DNA from: Novosphingobium sp.
Lineage (GTDB): Bacteria > Pseudomonadota > Alphaproteobacteria > Sphingomonadales > Sphingomonadaceae
Direction of reading: 5' to 3'
DNA length: 64,000 nt
NCBI RefSeq assembly: GCF_025351285.1
Contig: NZ_JANXWG010000048.1
Location: forward strand, 1 to 64,000
The translations under genes and the position numbers were made by a program. Under the pieces are notes generated by a model. It saw only the letters and a list, made by a program, of their open reading frames with translations. It did not search any database and had not been told where the DNA came from. This document shows, piece after piece, positions 34,048 through 44,317 of the stretch (within the stretch, counting starts at the first letter, position 1; every line of letters starts with the position of its first letter).

Positions 34048-35787
34048 ATGAACGATATGGCCAATGGCGGGATCAACGGCGGGGGCTTCGGCGCTGCCGA
34101 TCCTGCGCAATGCGTCGAAGTTGCCGCGCCGCATGTGGCACCACCGAACCGTTCGATCGGGTATATGTCCGATGGCACCTTGCCGATCGGCGAAGTGCTC
34201 GAAATCAGCGGCGCCGGCAGCCGTGTAGCGATCGATCTCGAGGCCTTGCGCAGCTATGCCGATGAGGCAGATCCCTCGTTGGTCCAGGCCGGGCAAGTCG
34301 GCAGCCTCGTCAAGATCCAGGTCGGCAACCGCTGGCTGGTCGCCAATATCCGCACGCAGGTGCTCGATTCGCGAATGAAATCGCTTGAAGGCGGGGGTGG
34401 TATCACCGCCGAAGTCGATTTCCTTGGCGAAGGGCAGCAGGAACGGCTGACCGGGCGAATTTATGGCTTCCGCCGCGGTGTCACGCGCTATCCGGTGCCG
34501 GGCACGCCGATCTACCCTGCCACCACCGCCGAACTGCGCCAGATCTACGCCAGCGACGGCGGCGCCACGATCAAGATCGGCACGGTGTTTCCCTCGGCCG
34601 ATATCCGCGCGACGTTGCAGGTCGACAACATGCTGGGCAAGCACTTCGCACTGCTCGGTTCGACCGGCACCGGCAAGTCCACTGCGGCCGCACTGATCCT
34701 GCACCGCATCTGCGAACTGGCCCCCGAGGGCCATATTCTGATGATCGACCCGCACGGCGAATATCCCGAAGCGTTCCGCGACGTGGGCCACCTGCTCGAC
34801 GTATCGAACTTGCAGATGCCGTACTGGCTGATGAATTTCGAGGAACACTGCGAAGTGTTCGTGACGATGACCGGGGGTGAGCGCCAGGTCGATATCGACA
34901 TCCTGGCCAAGTGCCTGCTGCAGGCGCGGATGAAGAACCGGCTGGCCGAGCAATTGGGCCGGATCACCGTCGATTCGCCGATCCCGTACCTGCTTTCGGA
35001 CCTGCTCAACATCCTCAACAACGAAATGGGCAAACTCGACAAGGCGTCGAGCTCGATTCCGTACATGCGGGTCAAGACCAAGATCGAGGAGCTGCGCGCC
35101 GATCCGCGCTACCAGTTCATGTTTTCGGGCATGCTGGTGGGCGACACGATGGTCGAATTCATCGCCAAGATCTTTCGCATGCCTGCCAACGGCAAGCCGA
35201 TCTCGATCATCGACGTGTCGGGCGTGCCGAGTGAAATCACCTCGACCGTGGTCGCGGTGCTGAGCCGGCTGGCGTTCGATTACGCGATCTGGGCGCGCGG
35301 CGGCGATGTCCGGCCTGTGCTGCTGGTGTGCGAGGAAGCGCACCGATACATTCCCAGCGAACGCAACGCCGATGGGTCTTCGGTTGGCCGCATCCTGTCG
35401 CGGATTGCTAAGGAAGGCCGCAAGTACGGCATTTCGCTGGGCCTGATCACGCAGCGTCCGTCGGACCTGGCCGAAGGCGTGCTGTCGCAGTGCGGCACGA
35501 TCATCTCGATGCGATTGAACAACGAACGCGACCAGGCGTTCGTCAAGGCGGCGATGCCCGAAGGATCGCGCGGGTTCCTCGATTCGATCCAGGCGCTGCG
35601 CAACCGCGAATGCATCATCTGCGGCGAAGGCGTACCGATCCCGATCCGCGCGACTTTCGACGATCTTGAACCCAACAAGCGTCCGGCATCGAGCGATCCG
35701 TCGTTCACCCTGCTGTGGAATCGGCGTGGCGGCGAGGAAAACGCGGTGGCGCGGACCGTGATGCGCTGGCGTTCGCAGGTGCGTTGA
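34048..35787 (+). CDS. HerA-like hexameric ATPase (DUF87-type)
   Basis: The protein has 579 residues from ATG 34,048; a GTG at 34,015 and an ATG at 34,060 are alternatives. An N-terminal HAS-barrel-like beta domain covers about 30-190. Walker A GSTGTGKST is at about 208-216, Walker B is VLLVCEEAHRYIP near 430, and an arginine-finger region (RILSRIAKEGRKYGI) follows. GLITQRPSDL is typical of HerA and VirB4/FtsK-like ATPases. The family translocates DNA, in archaea together with the nuclease NurA. No NurA or SIR2 partner is visible here, so the partner and role are unknown. The gene converges on nadB. Confidence 0.85.
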   Translation: MNDMANGGINGGGFGAADPAQCVEVAAPHVAPPNRSIGYMSDGTLPIGEVLEISGAGSRVAIDLEALRSYADEADPSLVQAGQVGSLVKIQVGNRWLVANIRTQVLDSRMKSLEGGGGITAEVDFLGEGQQERLTGRIYGFRRGVTRYPVPGTPIYPATTAELRQIYASDGGATIKIGTVFPSADIRATLQVDNMLGKHFALLGSTGTGKSTAAALILHRICELAPEGHILMIDPHGEYPEAFRDVGHLLDVSNLQMPYWLMNFEEHCEVFVTMTGGERQVDIDILAKCLLQARMKNRLAEQLGRITVDSPIPYLLSDLLNILNNEMGKLDKASSSIPYMRVKTKIEELRADPRYQFMFSGMLVGDTMVEFIAKIFRMPANGKPISIIDVSGVPSEITSTVVAVLSRLAFDYAIWARGGDVRPVLLVCEEAHRYIPSERNADGSSVGRILSRIAKEGRKYGISLGLITQRPSDLAEGVLSQCGTIISMRLNNERDQAFVKAAMPEGSRGFLDSIQALRNRECIICGEGVPIPIRATFDDLEPNKRPASSDPSFTLLWNRRGGEENAVARTVMRWRSQVR

Positions 35788-35812
35788 GCGGCAAGGTCTT
35801 GCTCATTGCCCT

Positions 35813-35862
35813 AGGGTCCAGACCCATTCGGATCACGCGTGATCTGAATGGGTTTTGACCCT
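35813..35862. terminator. Large near-perfect palindrome between convergent genes, candidate bidirectional terminator
   Basis: Positions 35,813-35,837 and 35,838-35,862 are reverse complements at 22 of 25 positions. The centre is ATCACGCGTGAT. The hairpin lies between the stop of the HerA-like gene and the stop of nadB. There is no strong T-run, so termination is likely but not certain. It could also be a REP-like dispersed palindrome. Confidence 0.6.
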
Positions 35863-37489
35863 ATGGAACCAAAATCGTGTCGCGCGCGGCCGGGTCGGTT
35901 TGTGGATAATCGGCGTTGTAGTGGAGCCCGCGGCTTTCGTGGCGGGCGCGGGCGGATTTCACGATCAGTTCGGCGGTCTGGTGCAGGTTGCGCAGTTCGA
36001 TCAGGTCGGCGGTGACGCGGAAGTTGCTGTAGTATTCGGCGATTTCGTCGCGCAGCAACTGGATGCGGTGCGCCGCGCGTTCCAGCCGCTTGTTGGTGCG
36101 CACGATGCCGACGTAGTTCCACATGAACCGGCGCAGTTCGGTCCAGGTCTGCTTGATCACCACTTCTTCGTCCGAATCGGCGACACGACTTTCGTCCCAG
36201 GCGCGGATTGCGGGCGGTTCGCTGAAGCTGTCCCAGCGCGCAAGGATATCGTTGGCGGCAGCATCGCCGAACACGAAGCATTCGAGCAGCGAGTTCGAGG
36301 CCAGCCGGTTGGCGCCGTGCAAGCCGCTTTCGGAACATTCGCCCACGGCGTAGAGACCGAACAGGTCGGCGCGGCCGGCCAGGTCGATCAGCACGCCGCC
36401 GCACGTGTAATGCTGTGCGGGCACGACCGGAATCGGCTCTTTCGTCATGTCGATACCCAGGCCCAACAGCCGTTCGTAGATCGTCGGGAAGTGGTGGCGG
36501 ACGAATTCGGGCGGTTTGTGGCTGATATCGAGGTGAACGTAGTCGAGCCCCAGCCGCTTGATTTCGTGGTCGATCGCGCGCGCCACCACGTCGCGCGGGG
36601 CCAGTTCCTCGCGCGGATCGAAGCGCGGCATGAAGCGTTCACCGGTTTCCGGGTTCTTGAGCAAGCCGCCTTCGCCGCGCACCGCTTCGGTGATCAGGAA
36701 GTTCTTGACCTCCAGATTGTAGAGGCAGGTCGGGTGGAACTGCATGAATTCCATATTCGAGATGCGGCACCCCGCGCGCCACGCCATCGCGATGCCGTCG
36801 CCGGTGGCGCCACGCGGGGCGGTGCTGAACAGATAGGTGCGCCCGGCGCCGCCGGTGGCCAGGATCGTCGCGCGCGCGGTCAGGCATTCGACTCTGCCAG
36901 CGCTTGGGCCCGAGCCCGTATCGAGCGCATAGACGCCCCACACGCGGCGTTCTCCCGCCGGATCGATGCGGTGGCGATCGGTGACCAGATCGATCGCGGC
37001 CATGTCGGGGCGCAGCGTGATATTGGGGTGCGCGTGCGCCGCCTTGAGCAGCGCTTGCTGCACCGCCCAGCCGGTCGCATCGTCGACATGGACGATGCGG
37101 CGGTGCGAATGCCCGCCTTCACGCGTGAGGTGGAGCGCGCCGCTCCCGCCGGTGGGTGAACTGCCGACAGAGCCGCTGGTGGCATCATCGAGATTGAACG
37201 GCACGCCCAGGTCTGCCAGCCGCTCGATCGCAACGGGGGCATTCTCGACCACGAATTCGACCGTTTCGCGCCGGTTTAGCCCGCCGCCGGCCACCATCGT
37301 GTCGCGGATGTGGTCTTCGAAGGTATCGCCCTTGTCGAGCACTGCGGCGATGCCGCCTTGCGCCCATGCGGTGGAGCCGGCGTCGAGCGCGCCTTTGGCC
37401 AGCACCAGCACGCGGCATTTTTCGGCCAGCACCAGCGCGGCGGTGAGCCCGGCCGCGCCCGAACCCACAATCAGCACGTCATGGCTCAT
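35861..37489 (-). CDS. nadB: L-aspartate oxidase
   Basis: NadB oxidises L-aspartate to iminoaspartate, the first step of de novo NAD synthesis, using FAD. The product has 542 residues, the normal length. The FAD-binding GSGAAGLTAAL is at about residues 9-19. STAWAQGGIAAVLDKGD follows, which is the family's substrate-loop block. The motifs HPTCLYN, PVVPAQHYTCGG and GECSESGLHGANRLASNSLLE are intact. ATG 37,489 was chosen because it starts eight codons after an alternative upstream start and directly precedes the nucleotide-binding strand. No nadA or nadC lies next to it. Confidence 0.95.
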   Translation of the reverse strand: MSHDVLIVGSGAAGLTAALVLAEKCRVLVLAKGALDAGSTAWAQGGIAAVLDKGDTFEDHIRDTMVAGGGLNRRETVEFVVENAPVAIERLADLGVPFNLDDATSGSVGSSPTGGSGALHLTREGGHSHRRIVHVDDATGWAVQQALLKAAHAHPNITLRPDMAAIDLVTDRHRIDPAGERRVWGVYALDTGSGPSAGRVECLTARATILATGGAGRTYLFSTAPRGATGDGIAMAWRAGCRISNMEFMQFHPTCLYNLEVKNFLITEAVRGEGGLLKNPETGERFMPRFDPREELAPRDVVARAIDHEIKRLGLDYVHLDISHKPPEFVRHHFPTIYERLLGLGIDMTKEPIPVVPAQHYTCGGVLIDLAGRADLFGLYAVGECSESGLHGANRLASNSLLECFVFGDAAANDILARWDSFSEPPAIRAWDESRVADSDEEVVIKQTWTELRRFMWNYVGIVRTNKRLERAAHRIQLLRDEIAEYYSNFRVTADLIELRNLHQTAELIVKSARARHESRGLHYNADYPQTDPAARDTILVP

Positions 37490-37702
37490 ACCGCGGCTAA
37501 ACCGTGGTGGCACCGGCAGGCGCGGGGTGGTATTCTAGGGGCAAGTACGGATCTTGGCATCGCTTCATCATGGCGGCTTTGGTCGGCGGCGCAAGCCGTG
37601 GCGTACGCGGATGCGGGAGCGAAGCGCCTGATCGGCCCTAAATTGATGGCCGAAGTCACTTTAATTCCTCGCTGTTTGTGCAGCGCGACCGTGGATATTG
37701 CC

Positions 37703-37867
37703 ATGCGCTTCAAAATTCCGATCTGCATCCTCGATCATCATCGACCTGACCGCGACGCGGTTCGCTGGGATGGGCTTTCCTATCTCGGCACCTGCTGGGC
37801 GTGCAGCAAGCCGATTCGGCGCGATAGCAAGGGGCGGTGGCGCGGGACCGAACTGCACGCGCGCTGA
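37703..37867 (+). CDS. Zinc-knuckle miniprotein, first of a tandem pair
   Basis: The protein has 54 residues. It contains CILDHHRPDRDAVRW followed by GTCWACSKPIRRDSKGRW. The pattern of one Cys and His ahead of a CxxC pair suggests a small zinc site. It aligns with the next small gene over most of its length (C, HRP, R, VR, G, Y, CxxC, I, R, W), so the two are paralogues. GTGGA lies upstream of the ATG. A longer in-frame extension overlaps nadB antisense and is unlikely to be used. Function unknown. Confidence 0.6.
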   Translation: MRFKIPICILDHHRPDRDAVRWDGLSYLGTCWACSKPIRRDSKGRWRGTELHAR

Positions 37868-37916
37868 ACTCGAATTTCTGATTGTCGTCCGCACAAACTC
37901 CCGGCAAGGTCCATCC

Positions 37917-38071
37917 GTGTTCAACAACCTGCTCTGCATGATCAACCGGCACCGCCCGACGCGCAACAAAGTGCGGCATCGGGGCAATACCTACACCAGC
38001 GTGTGCCGTTACTGCCACCACGAGATCGAGCGACGGCGCGCCAAAGTGTGGGTCCGGCGCAAGGATCTGCC

Positions 38072-38075
<4 letters not shown>
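37917..38075 (+). CDS. Zinc-knuckle miniprotein, second of a tandem pair
   Basis: The protein has 52 residues from a GTG with AAGG upstream. It contains LCMINRHRPTRNKVRHRG and SVCRYCHHEIERRRAKVW, the same arrangement as the gene 49 bp before it. It is highly basic, so nucleic-acid binding is plausible. The stop overlaps the end of the convergent ABC-transporter gene by four bases. A longer frame from 37,698 overlaps the first miniprotein and is not preferred. Confidence 0.6.
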
Positions 38076-39031
<956 letters not shown>

Positions 39032-39119
39032 GCGTTTGCTATTGGGGCAGGTTTGCGGGGTGGTAAAGGGGCAAGCACCGTCTGGAATCGTCCCGGCAAC
39101 CCTGCTAGGGGCGCTGGCC

Positions 39120-39317
39120 ATGAACAAGCCGCCCGAAACCGTCACCGTCACAACCAACCGCGTCAGTTGCGATGGTGCCAGCGGCATCCGCTCAACCGGC
39201 GCCTACAAGCCCTCGGCACTGGGCCATCCGCGGGTGTGGCTGGAAATCGACGAGCGCGGCTACGTCGATTGCGGCTATTGCGACAAGCGCTTCGTGCTTG
39301 AGGGCGCTGCGCACTAA
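39120..39317 (+). CDS. zf-CHCC zinc-finger protein
   Basis: The protein has 65 residues. The conserved block [20 protein letters not shown] followed by GYCDKRFVL is the zf-CHCC domain (NDUFS6-like), with Cys-His-Cys-Cys ligands: C in RVSCDG, H in GHP, and the CxxC in VDCGYC. In mitochondria the relative belongs to complex I; in alphaproteobacteria the small protein is widespread and probably binds zinc. It is divergent from the ABC gene. Confidence 0.85.
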   Translation: MNKPPETVTVTTNRVSCDGASGIRSTGAYKPSALGHPRVWLEIDERGYVDCGYCDKRFVLEGAAH

Positions 39318-39355
39318 TCCTTTCGCGCGGGGGACTTCGTCCCTATATCCCCCCG

Positions 39356-40774
39356 ATGATCGCAACCGACCCCCGCTCGCTCCTTTACCGCCAACTCTCG
39401 CCCGAGGACGCCCAGCGCGTGACGGCCGATGCGCTGGCGCGGTGCGACGATGGCGAGCTTTACCTCCAGTATATCGCGTCCGAGGCCTTCGGCTTCGATG
39501 ACGGGCGGCTGAAAACCGCAGATTATTCGCGCGATGCCGGGTTCGGGTTGCGCGGAGTGTCGGGTGAGATGACCGGCTTTGCCCACGCCAACGAAATCTC
39601 CGCCGCCGCGATCCGTCGCGCAGGCGAGACGTTGCGGCTGCTCGATCCGGCCAAGGCGTCCGCCGCCGCGCCGCCACGCCAGAACAACCGCCATCTTTAT
39701 ACCGATGCCTCGCCGCTCGATGCGGTGCCGTTCGAGGCCAAGGTCAAGCTGCTCGAAACGATCGACGCCGCCGCGCGCGCACGCGATCCGCGCGTGGTGC
39801 AGGTTTCGGCCTCGCTCACCGGAAGCTGGTCGGTGATCGAGATCGTGCGCGCCGATGGCTTCGTGGCCAGTGACGTGCGCCCGTTGGTGCGGCTCAACGT
39901 GTCGATCGTGGCCGAACAGAACGGCCGCCGCGAAACCGGCACTTTCGGTATGGGCGGGCGCTGGCTTTACGACAAACTGTTCGAGGCCGAAAGCTGGAAC
40001 TGCGCGATCGATGGCGCACTGCACCAGGCGCTGGTCAACCTCGAATCGGTGCCCGCGCCTGCCGGCGAGATGACCGTGCTGATCGGTGCCGGCTGGCCCG
40101 GCGTGCTGATCCACGAGGCGGTCGGGCATGGGCTAGAAGGCGATTTCAACCGCAAGGGCACCAGCGCTTTCTCGGGCCGGATCGGCGAGCGAGTGGGCGC
40201 GAAGGGCGTGACAGTGGTCGACGATGGCTCGATGCATGAACGGCGCGGCTCGTTGAGCATCGATGACGAAGGCACGCCCACCCAGGAAAACGTGCTGATC
40301 GAGGACGGCATCCTCAAGGGCTATATGCAGGACCGGCTAAACGCGCGGCTGATGGGTGTGCCTGCCACTGGCAACGGCCGCCGCGAAAACTACGCCCACG
40401 CGCCGATGCCACGCATGACCAACACCTTCATGCGCGGCGGCGAGGATGATCCGGCCGAACTGCTCAGCCGCGTGAAAAACGGTATCTATGCCAAGCACTT
40501 CGGCGGCGGGCAGGTCGATATCACCAGCGGCAAGTTCGTGTTCAGTTGCACCGAAGCCTACCGCGTCGAGAACGGCAAGCTGGGCGCACCGATCAAGGGC
40601 GCCACGCTGATCGGCGACGGTCCGACCGTGCTGACCCGGGTGATCGGCATCGGCAACGACATGGAACTCGACATGGGCATCGGCGTGTGCGGCAAGGGCG
40701 GCCAAAGTGTGCCCGCTGGCGTGGGCCAGCCTACGCTGCTGATCGAGGGGCTGACTGTGGGCGGGACGGCCTGA
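39356..40774 (+). CDS. tldD: Metalloprotease TldD
   Basis: TldD with TldE forms a metalloprotease that trims unfolded peptides and matures some modified peptides. The product has 472 residues, close to the usual 480. The zinc site is the HExxxH motif in LIHEAVGHGLEGD at about 256-268, with GTSAFSGRIGERV next. The C-terminal block CTEAYRVENGKL and GATLIGDGPTVL are typical. TldE (PmbA) is not in this window. A 15-bp tandem repeat starts directly after the stop. Confidence 0.94.
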   Translation: MIATDPRSLLYRQLSPEDAQRVTADALARCDDGELYLQYIASEAFGFDDGRLKTADYSRDAGFGLRGVSGEMTGFAHANEISAAAIRRAGETLRLLDPAKASAAAPPRQNNRHLYTDASPLDAVPFEAKVKLLETIDAAARARDPRVVQVSASLTGSWSVIEIVRADGFVASDVRPLVRLNVSIVAEQNGRRETGTFGMGGRWLYDKLFEAESWNCAIDGALHQALVNLESVPAPAGEMTVLIGAGWPGVLIHEAVGHGLEGDFNRKGTSAFSGRIGERVGAKGVTVVDDGSMHERRGSLSIDDEGTPTQENVLIEDGILKGYMQDRLNARLMGVPATGNGRRENYAHAPMPRMTNTFMRGGEDDPAELLSRVKNGIYAKHFGGGQVDITSGKFVFSCTEAYRVENGKLGAPIKGATLIGDGPTVLTRVIGIGNDMELDMGIGVCGKGGQSVPAGVGQPTLLIEGLTVGGTA

Positions 40775-40776
40775 CA

Positions 40777-40821
40777 GGGTTCTACGCGACTGGGTTCTAC
40801 GCGACTGGGCTCTACGCGACT
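40777..40821 (+). repeat. Three-copy 15-bp tandem repeat
   Basis: GGGTTCTACGCGACT occurs at 40,777-40,791 and 40,792-40,806, and a one-base variant at 40,807-40,821. It lies three bases after the tldD stop and before the next gene. The unit length is a multiple of three. No hairpin is formed. Copy number may vary between strains. Confidence 0.85.
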
Positions 40822-40907
40822 GGGCGCCAATTGCTCATCGCCGGTTCAGCGACTCCATGATACGATTATCAGGCTGGATTCGATCTTTCCGGACAGGAGC
40901 GCAGATC

Positions 40908-41336
40908 ATGAAGCAGACCTTCAAGAACTTCCATTCGCTGGCATTGGCCGCCGCGGTCACCGTAGGCGTGCTCGGCCTTGCCAGCACTGCCGATGCCCGC
41001 TCGCGACTGACCGGCGAGGAAGAACTGGCCAAGGCACTGGCGGGGCGTGAAGCCGGAAAGCCAGTCGATTGCATCTATTTGCCCACGATCACCTCGTCGC
41101 ACATCATCGACAGGACCGCGATCGTCTACGAATCGGGCCGCACGCTTTACGTCAACCGCCCGCGCAACGGCGCCGATCAGCTCAACGATAGCGATATCAT
41201 GGTGCTCAACCTGCATTCGTCGCAGTTGTGCAGCATCGATATCGTACACCTGCACGATCAGACGTCGCATTTCACGACCGGCTTCGTGAACCTGGGCGAA
41301 TTCGTGCCCTACACCAAGCCCAAGAAGGTCAGCTAG
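40908..41336 (+). CDS. Secreted hypothetical protein (142 aa)
   Basis: ATG 40,908 has AGGAG upstream. The signal peptide (HSLALAAAVTVGVLGLASTA, then DARS) covers about 1-30. The mature part contains two cysteines (VDCIYL and QLCSID) and a beta-rich core (TAIVYESGRTLYVNRPRNG), which matches an uncharacterised alphaproteobacterial secreted family I know only as hypothetical. It probably acts in the periplasm. Confidence 0.75.
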   Translation: MKQTFKNFHSLALAAAVTVGVLGLASTADARSRLTGEEELAKALAGREAGKPVDCIYLPTITSSHIIDRTAIVYESGRTLYVNRPRNGADQLNDSDIMVLNLHSSQLCSIDIVHLHDQTSHFTTGFVNLGEFVPYTKPKKVS

Positions 41337-41403
41337 CCGCACTTGCCGATACGTAGCTGATCCGGCTAGTGGCGGTCCCTCGATTTGGGGGCGCCGATCA
41401 CCG

Positions 41404-41949
41404 ATGACATTGCATTATCGTCCGGCTGAACCTGCCGACGCAACGGCGCTGGCCGATCTTGGCAAGCGCGCGTTCTGTGCGGCGTTCGCGCATCTTTACA
41501 CGCCGCAGGACCTGGCTGCGTTCCTGGCGGTGGAGCACACCCCCGCCAAAGTGGCGACGGAAATTGCCGATCCCGGGATGCTGGTCCACCTCGCTGCTGA
41601 TGAGGACGGCACGTTGCTCGGCTTCTGCAAGCTGGTGCTGGCAAGCTCGCTGGCCGAACACGGCACTGCCCAAGAGGCTGCGAAGGCCCCGCTCGAACTC
41701 AAGCAGCTCTATCTCGATCCCGCGCGGATCGGCGGCGGGATCGGCGCAGCGTTGATGGACTGGACGCTGGAGGTGGCGCGCGCGCGCGGCGCCGACGAGA
41801 TCCAGCTATCGGTATGGAGCGGTAACATCGGCGCGCAGCGGTTCTACGCGCGCTACGGCTTCGCCAAGATCGCCGACATCACCTTCTGCGTGGGTGAGCA
41901 GGTCGACGAGGAATTCCTGTTTGCCCGGCCGATGGTGCCGGGCGCCTAG
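41404..41949 (+). CDS. GNAT-family N-acetyltransferase
   Basis: The protein has 181 residues. The acetyl-CoA site is LYLDPARIGGGIGAALMDW (about 99-117), and the C-terminal GNIGAQRFYARYGF is typical of GNAT enzymes. It transfers an acetyl group from acetyl-CoA to an unknown amine. The ATG at 41,404 has no strong ribosome binding site. It ends seven bases before the end of the PEP-CTERM gene on the other strand. Confidence 0.85.
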   Translation: MTLHYRPAEPADATALADLGKRAFCAAFAHLYTPQDLAAFLAVEHTPAKVATEIADPGMLVHLAADEDGTLLGFCKLVLASSLAEHGTAQEAAKAPLELKQLYLDPARIGGGIGAALMDWTLEVARARGADEIQLSVWSGNIGAQRFYARYGFAKIADITFCVGEQVDEEFLFARPMVPGA

Positions 41950-41956
41950 AGCTTCC

Positions 41957-42850
41957 TCACGCAGCCTTGCGCTTGGCGCGGCGGCGCAGTGCCAGCGGGA
42001 CAAGCCCTGCACCGAACAGCCCGAGCATGCCCGGCTCGGGAACATCGGTTGAAGATCCGGCGCCGGCGCCACTATCGCCCAAGCCGGTTCCAGCCGAGCC
42101 ACTCGTCCCGGTCGAACCGGTGCCGGTCGAGCCCGTATCAGTCGAACCGGTGCCTGTTGAACCTGCGTTACCGGTGCTTTCGGTGTCGCCGCTACCCAGC
42201 GATCCGCCGAAGCCGCCGTTTTCGCCACCGCCCGCGGCACCGCCGATATTTCCACTGCCCGAAGTGCCTGTGTCGGTGGCAGTGGTGGAACCTGTTTCGC
42301 CCGTCGAACCGGCGCCAGTGCCTGCACCATTGTCGCCGTTGCCTATCGTGCCCGAACCAGTTGAACCGGAATCGCTGGTGCTGCCGGAACCTGCCTTGTC
42401 GTCTCCGTCGTGATCGCCGATCGAACCGTGGCCAGACCCGTGACCCGATTTGTCATCGGTTTCGTGGCCGCCGCTCGTGTGCCCGATCGATCCGCGACCG
42501 TGCTTGTCGTCTGAATCGTGCGAACCGCCGAACAAGCCGGTCAGCGAGGACCAGATACCCTTTTCGCCACCGGTGCCATGCTCCGCGGTTTCGCCGCTGC
42601 CCGAAGACCACCAGGTGCCGCCGTGCGACGCGGTGTTCCTTGCAGGCGTGGAATGGCTCCCCGAGGCGGAGCTGCTGCCGGGAAGGCAGCTTGCGACGTA
42701 ATTGGCCGCGCTGCCCAGCCAACCCCACGAATGGCTCGCTGTGGTCGCCTCGGTTCCGTGGGCCGCGGCGGGAGCGGCGATCGCCAGGCTGGCAGAGGCG
42801 AGCAGGGCGATAATGAGCGGGCGCGACATCGGGGGGCGGGCGGGGATCAT
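41957..42850 (-). CDS. PEP-CTERM protein with a Gly/Ser/Thr/Asp-rich low-complexity body
   Basis: The protein has 297 residues from ATG 42,850, which has AAGGAG six bases upstream. A signal peptide (RPLIIALLASASLAIAAPAA) is followed by a Ser/Gly/Thr/Asp-rich region with short repeats such as GSTGTGS and by a C-terminal PEP-CTERM signal (VPEPGMLGLFGAGLVPLAL, then RRRAKRKAA). Exosortase/archaeosortase-type enzymes cut and anchor such proteins, usually in bacteria that make exopolysaccharide. The body may bind cations through its Asp/His runs (SHDSDDKHGRGS). The exosortase is not in the window. Confidence 0.88.
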   Translation of the reverse strand: MIPARPPMSRPLIIALLASASLAIAAPAAAHGTEATTASHSWGWLGSAANYVASCLPGSSSASGSHSTPARNTASHGGTWWSSGSGETAEHGTGGEKGIWSSLTGLFGGSHDSDDKHGRGSIGHTSGGHETDDKSGHGSGHGSIGDHDGDDKAGSGSTSDSGSTGSGTIGNGDNGAGTGAGSTGETGSTTATDTGTSGSGNIGGAAGGGENGGFGGSLGSGDTESTGNAGSTGTGSTDTGSTGTGSTGTSGSAGTGLGDSGAGAGSSTDVPEPGMLGLFGAGLVPLALRRRAKRKAA

Positions 42851-43093
42851 CGAATTCTCCTTGGGGGGCGTTGTGAGGATGTCTCCTTTCGATTTCGTTG
42901 ACCCGCGCAAGCGCTGCCTGGGCGCTGTTCACGATCGGGACGCGCGGCCTTGCAATCGTTAACGTCGTCTTGGAAGCTGGCTGCTTTGCGCTATGAGGTG
43001 CCCGACGGACGAGCACTGTCATGTCGCGTTGCAAGCAAATTCGCGCCGGGCGTTGGACTTGCAAATCGCGACGACTGCATTTCAGGGGTTGAT

Positions 43094-44317
43094 ATGAAAT
43101 CGTTCGGAAATGTGCTGGATGACAGCAACGGTCTGGGCCGTGGCTTCGACTTCATGCGGATCGCGCTGTCATTGGCGGTGGTCACGCGCCACGTTATCTC
43201 GCTGGCCGGCCCGTCCGCTGCCGGCGCAAACCCCGGCGCTGATATCGGCTTCGGGTTTGGGCTGGACTGGATATTTTCCTATTCGATCCTGATCATGTTT
43301 TTCGGGCTAAGTGGGTTCCTTATTTCGGGCAGCGCCATGCGCCTGACACTCAAGAATTTCCTGATCAACCGGGGCTTGCGGATATTTCCGGCACTTGCCG
43401 TTGAAGTGATCCTGTCGGCAATGGTTCTGGGGCCGATATTCACGACATTGCCGTTAAGCGAGTATTTCACAGACCATAAACTGTTCCTGTATTTCACGAA
43501 CTTGCTCGGCTTTGTCTATTATTTTCTTCCCGGGGTTTTCAATGGCGAGTGGGTGAACGGTTCGATCTGGACCGTACCATACGAGATGGGCTGCTACGCC
43601 ATCATCTCGGTGCTGATATACTACCAATTGCTGCGGAAGCGCTGGTTGGTCGTCGGTATATCGGTGGCCATCGGTATCGTCGAAATCGCGCTGGCGTTGA
43701 TTGATTTCAAAGGTCAGCAACTGACGCTGCATAGTCCTGTAGAAATGATCCGCCTCGCCCCACAATATATCACATATTATATATTTTATGCCAGAGGTTC
43801 GCGATTGCTGATATCCTTCACTGTGGGCATTGCGTTCTACCTTTTCAGATACCAGATACCCTATTCGAAACTGTTGTTTGCAGGTGCGGTCGCCGCTGTG
43901 CTCGTGGCCGAGTACATCGGCGGGTGGACGAGCGAGGAAAGCCCGACCGCCAACGTATTTATCGTGGTGCCAGTCATTTACATCACGATTTTTCTCGGTC
44001 TTACCAACATCCCGCTGCTGTCGATCTTGCGTCGCGGCGATTACTCCTACGGAATTTACCTTTACGGCTGGCCGCTGACGCAGGCGACGCGAATGGTGTT
44101 TCCCGAACAGACCAAAAGCTGGCCGTTCCTGCTGGTTGTTTCGCTGGTTCCGATCCTGCTTTTCGCTGCGTTTTCCTGGCATTTCATCGAACGGCCGATC
44201 CTGCAGATGCGCAAGAAATTTTCCTTCGTCGCGCGACAGAGGTTGGCGGAAATGGAAAGCGAAACTCCGCCTGCAGAGCCACGTGTTCCCGAACCCGGCC
44301 AAAATCCGCTAGCGTAG
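43094..44317 (+). CDS. Acyltransferase family 3 membrane protein (OafA/YrhL-like)
   Basis: The protein has 407 residues and about ten membrane helices. The start has RGFDFMRIALSLAVVTRHV, with the family arginine and His after the first helix. IMFFGLSGFLISGSAMRL and the middle NGSIWTVPYEMGCYA match acyltransferases that add acetyl or succinyl groups to surface polysaccharides. ATG 43,094 is preceded by AGGGG. The stop overlaps the convergent RgpF-like gene by nine bases. Confidence 0.88.
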   Translation: MKSFGNVLDDSNGLGRGFDFMRIALSLAVVTRHVISLAGPSAAGANPGADIGFGFGLDWIFSYSILIMFFGLSGFLISGSAMRLTLKNFLINRGLRIFPALAVEVILSAMVLGPIFTTLPLSEYFTDHKLFLYFTNLLGFVYYFLPGVFNGEWVNGSIWTVPYEMGCYAIISVLIYYQLLRKRWLVVGISVAIGIVEIALALIDFKGQQLTLHSPVEMIRLAPQYITYYIFYARGSRLLISFTVGIAFYLFRYQIPYSKLLFAGAVAAVLVAEYIGGWTSEESPTANVFIVVPVIYITIFLGLTNIPLLSILRRGDYSYGIYLYGWPLTQATRMVFPEQTKSWPFLLVVSLVPILLFAAFSWHFIERPILQMRKKFSFVARQRLAEMESETPPAEPRVPEPGQNPLA

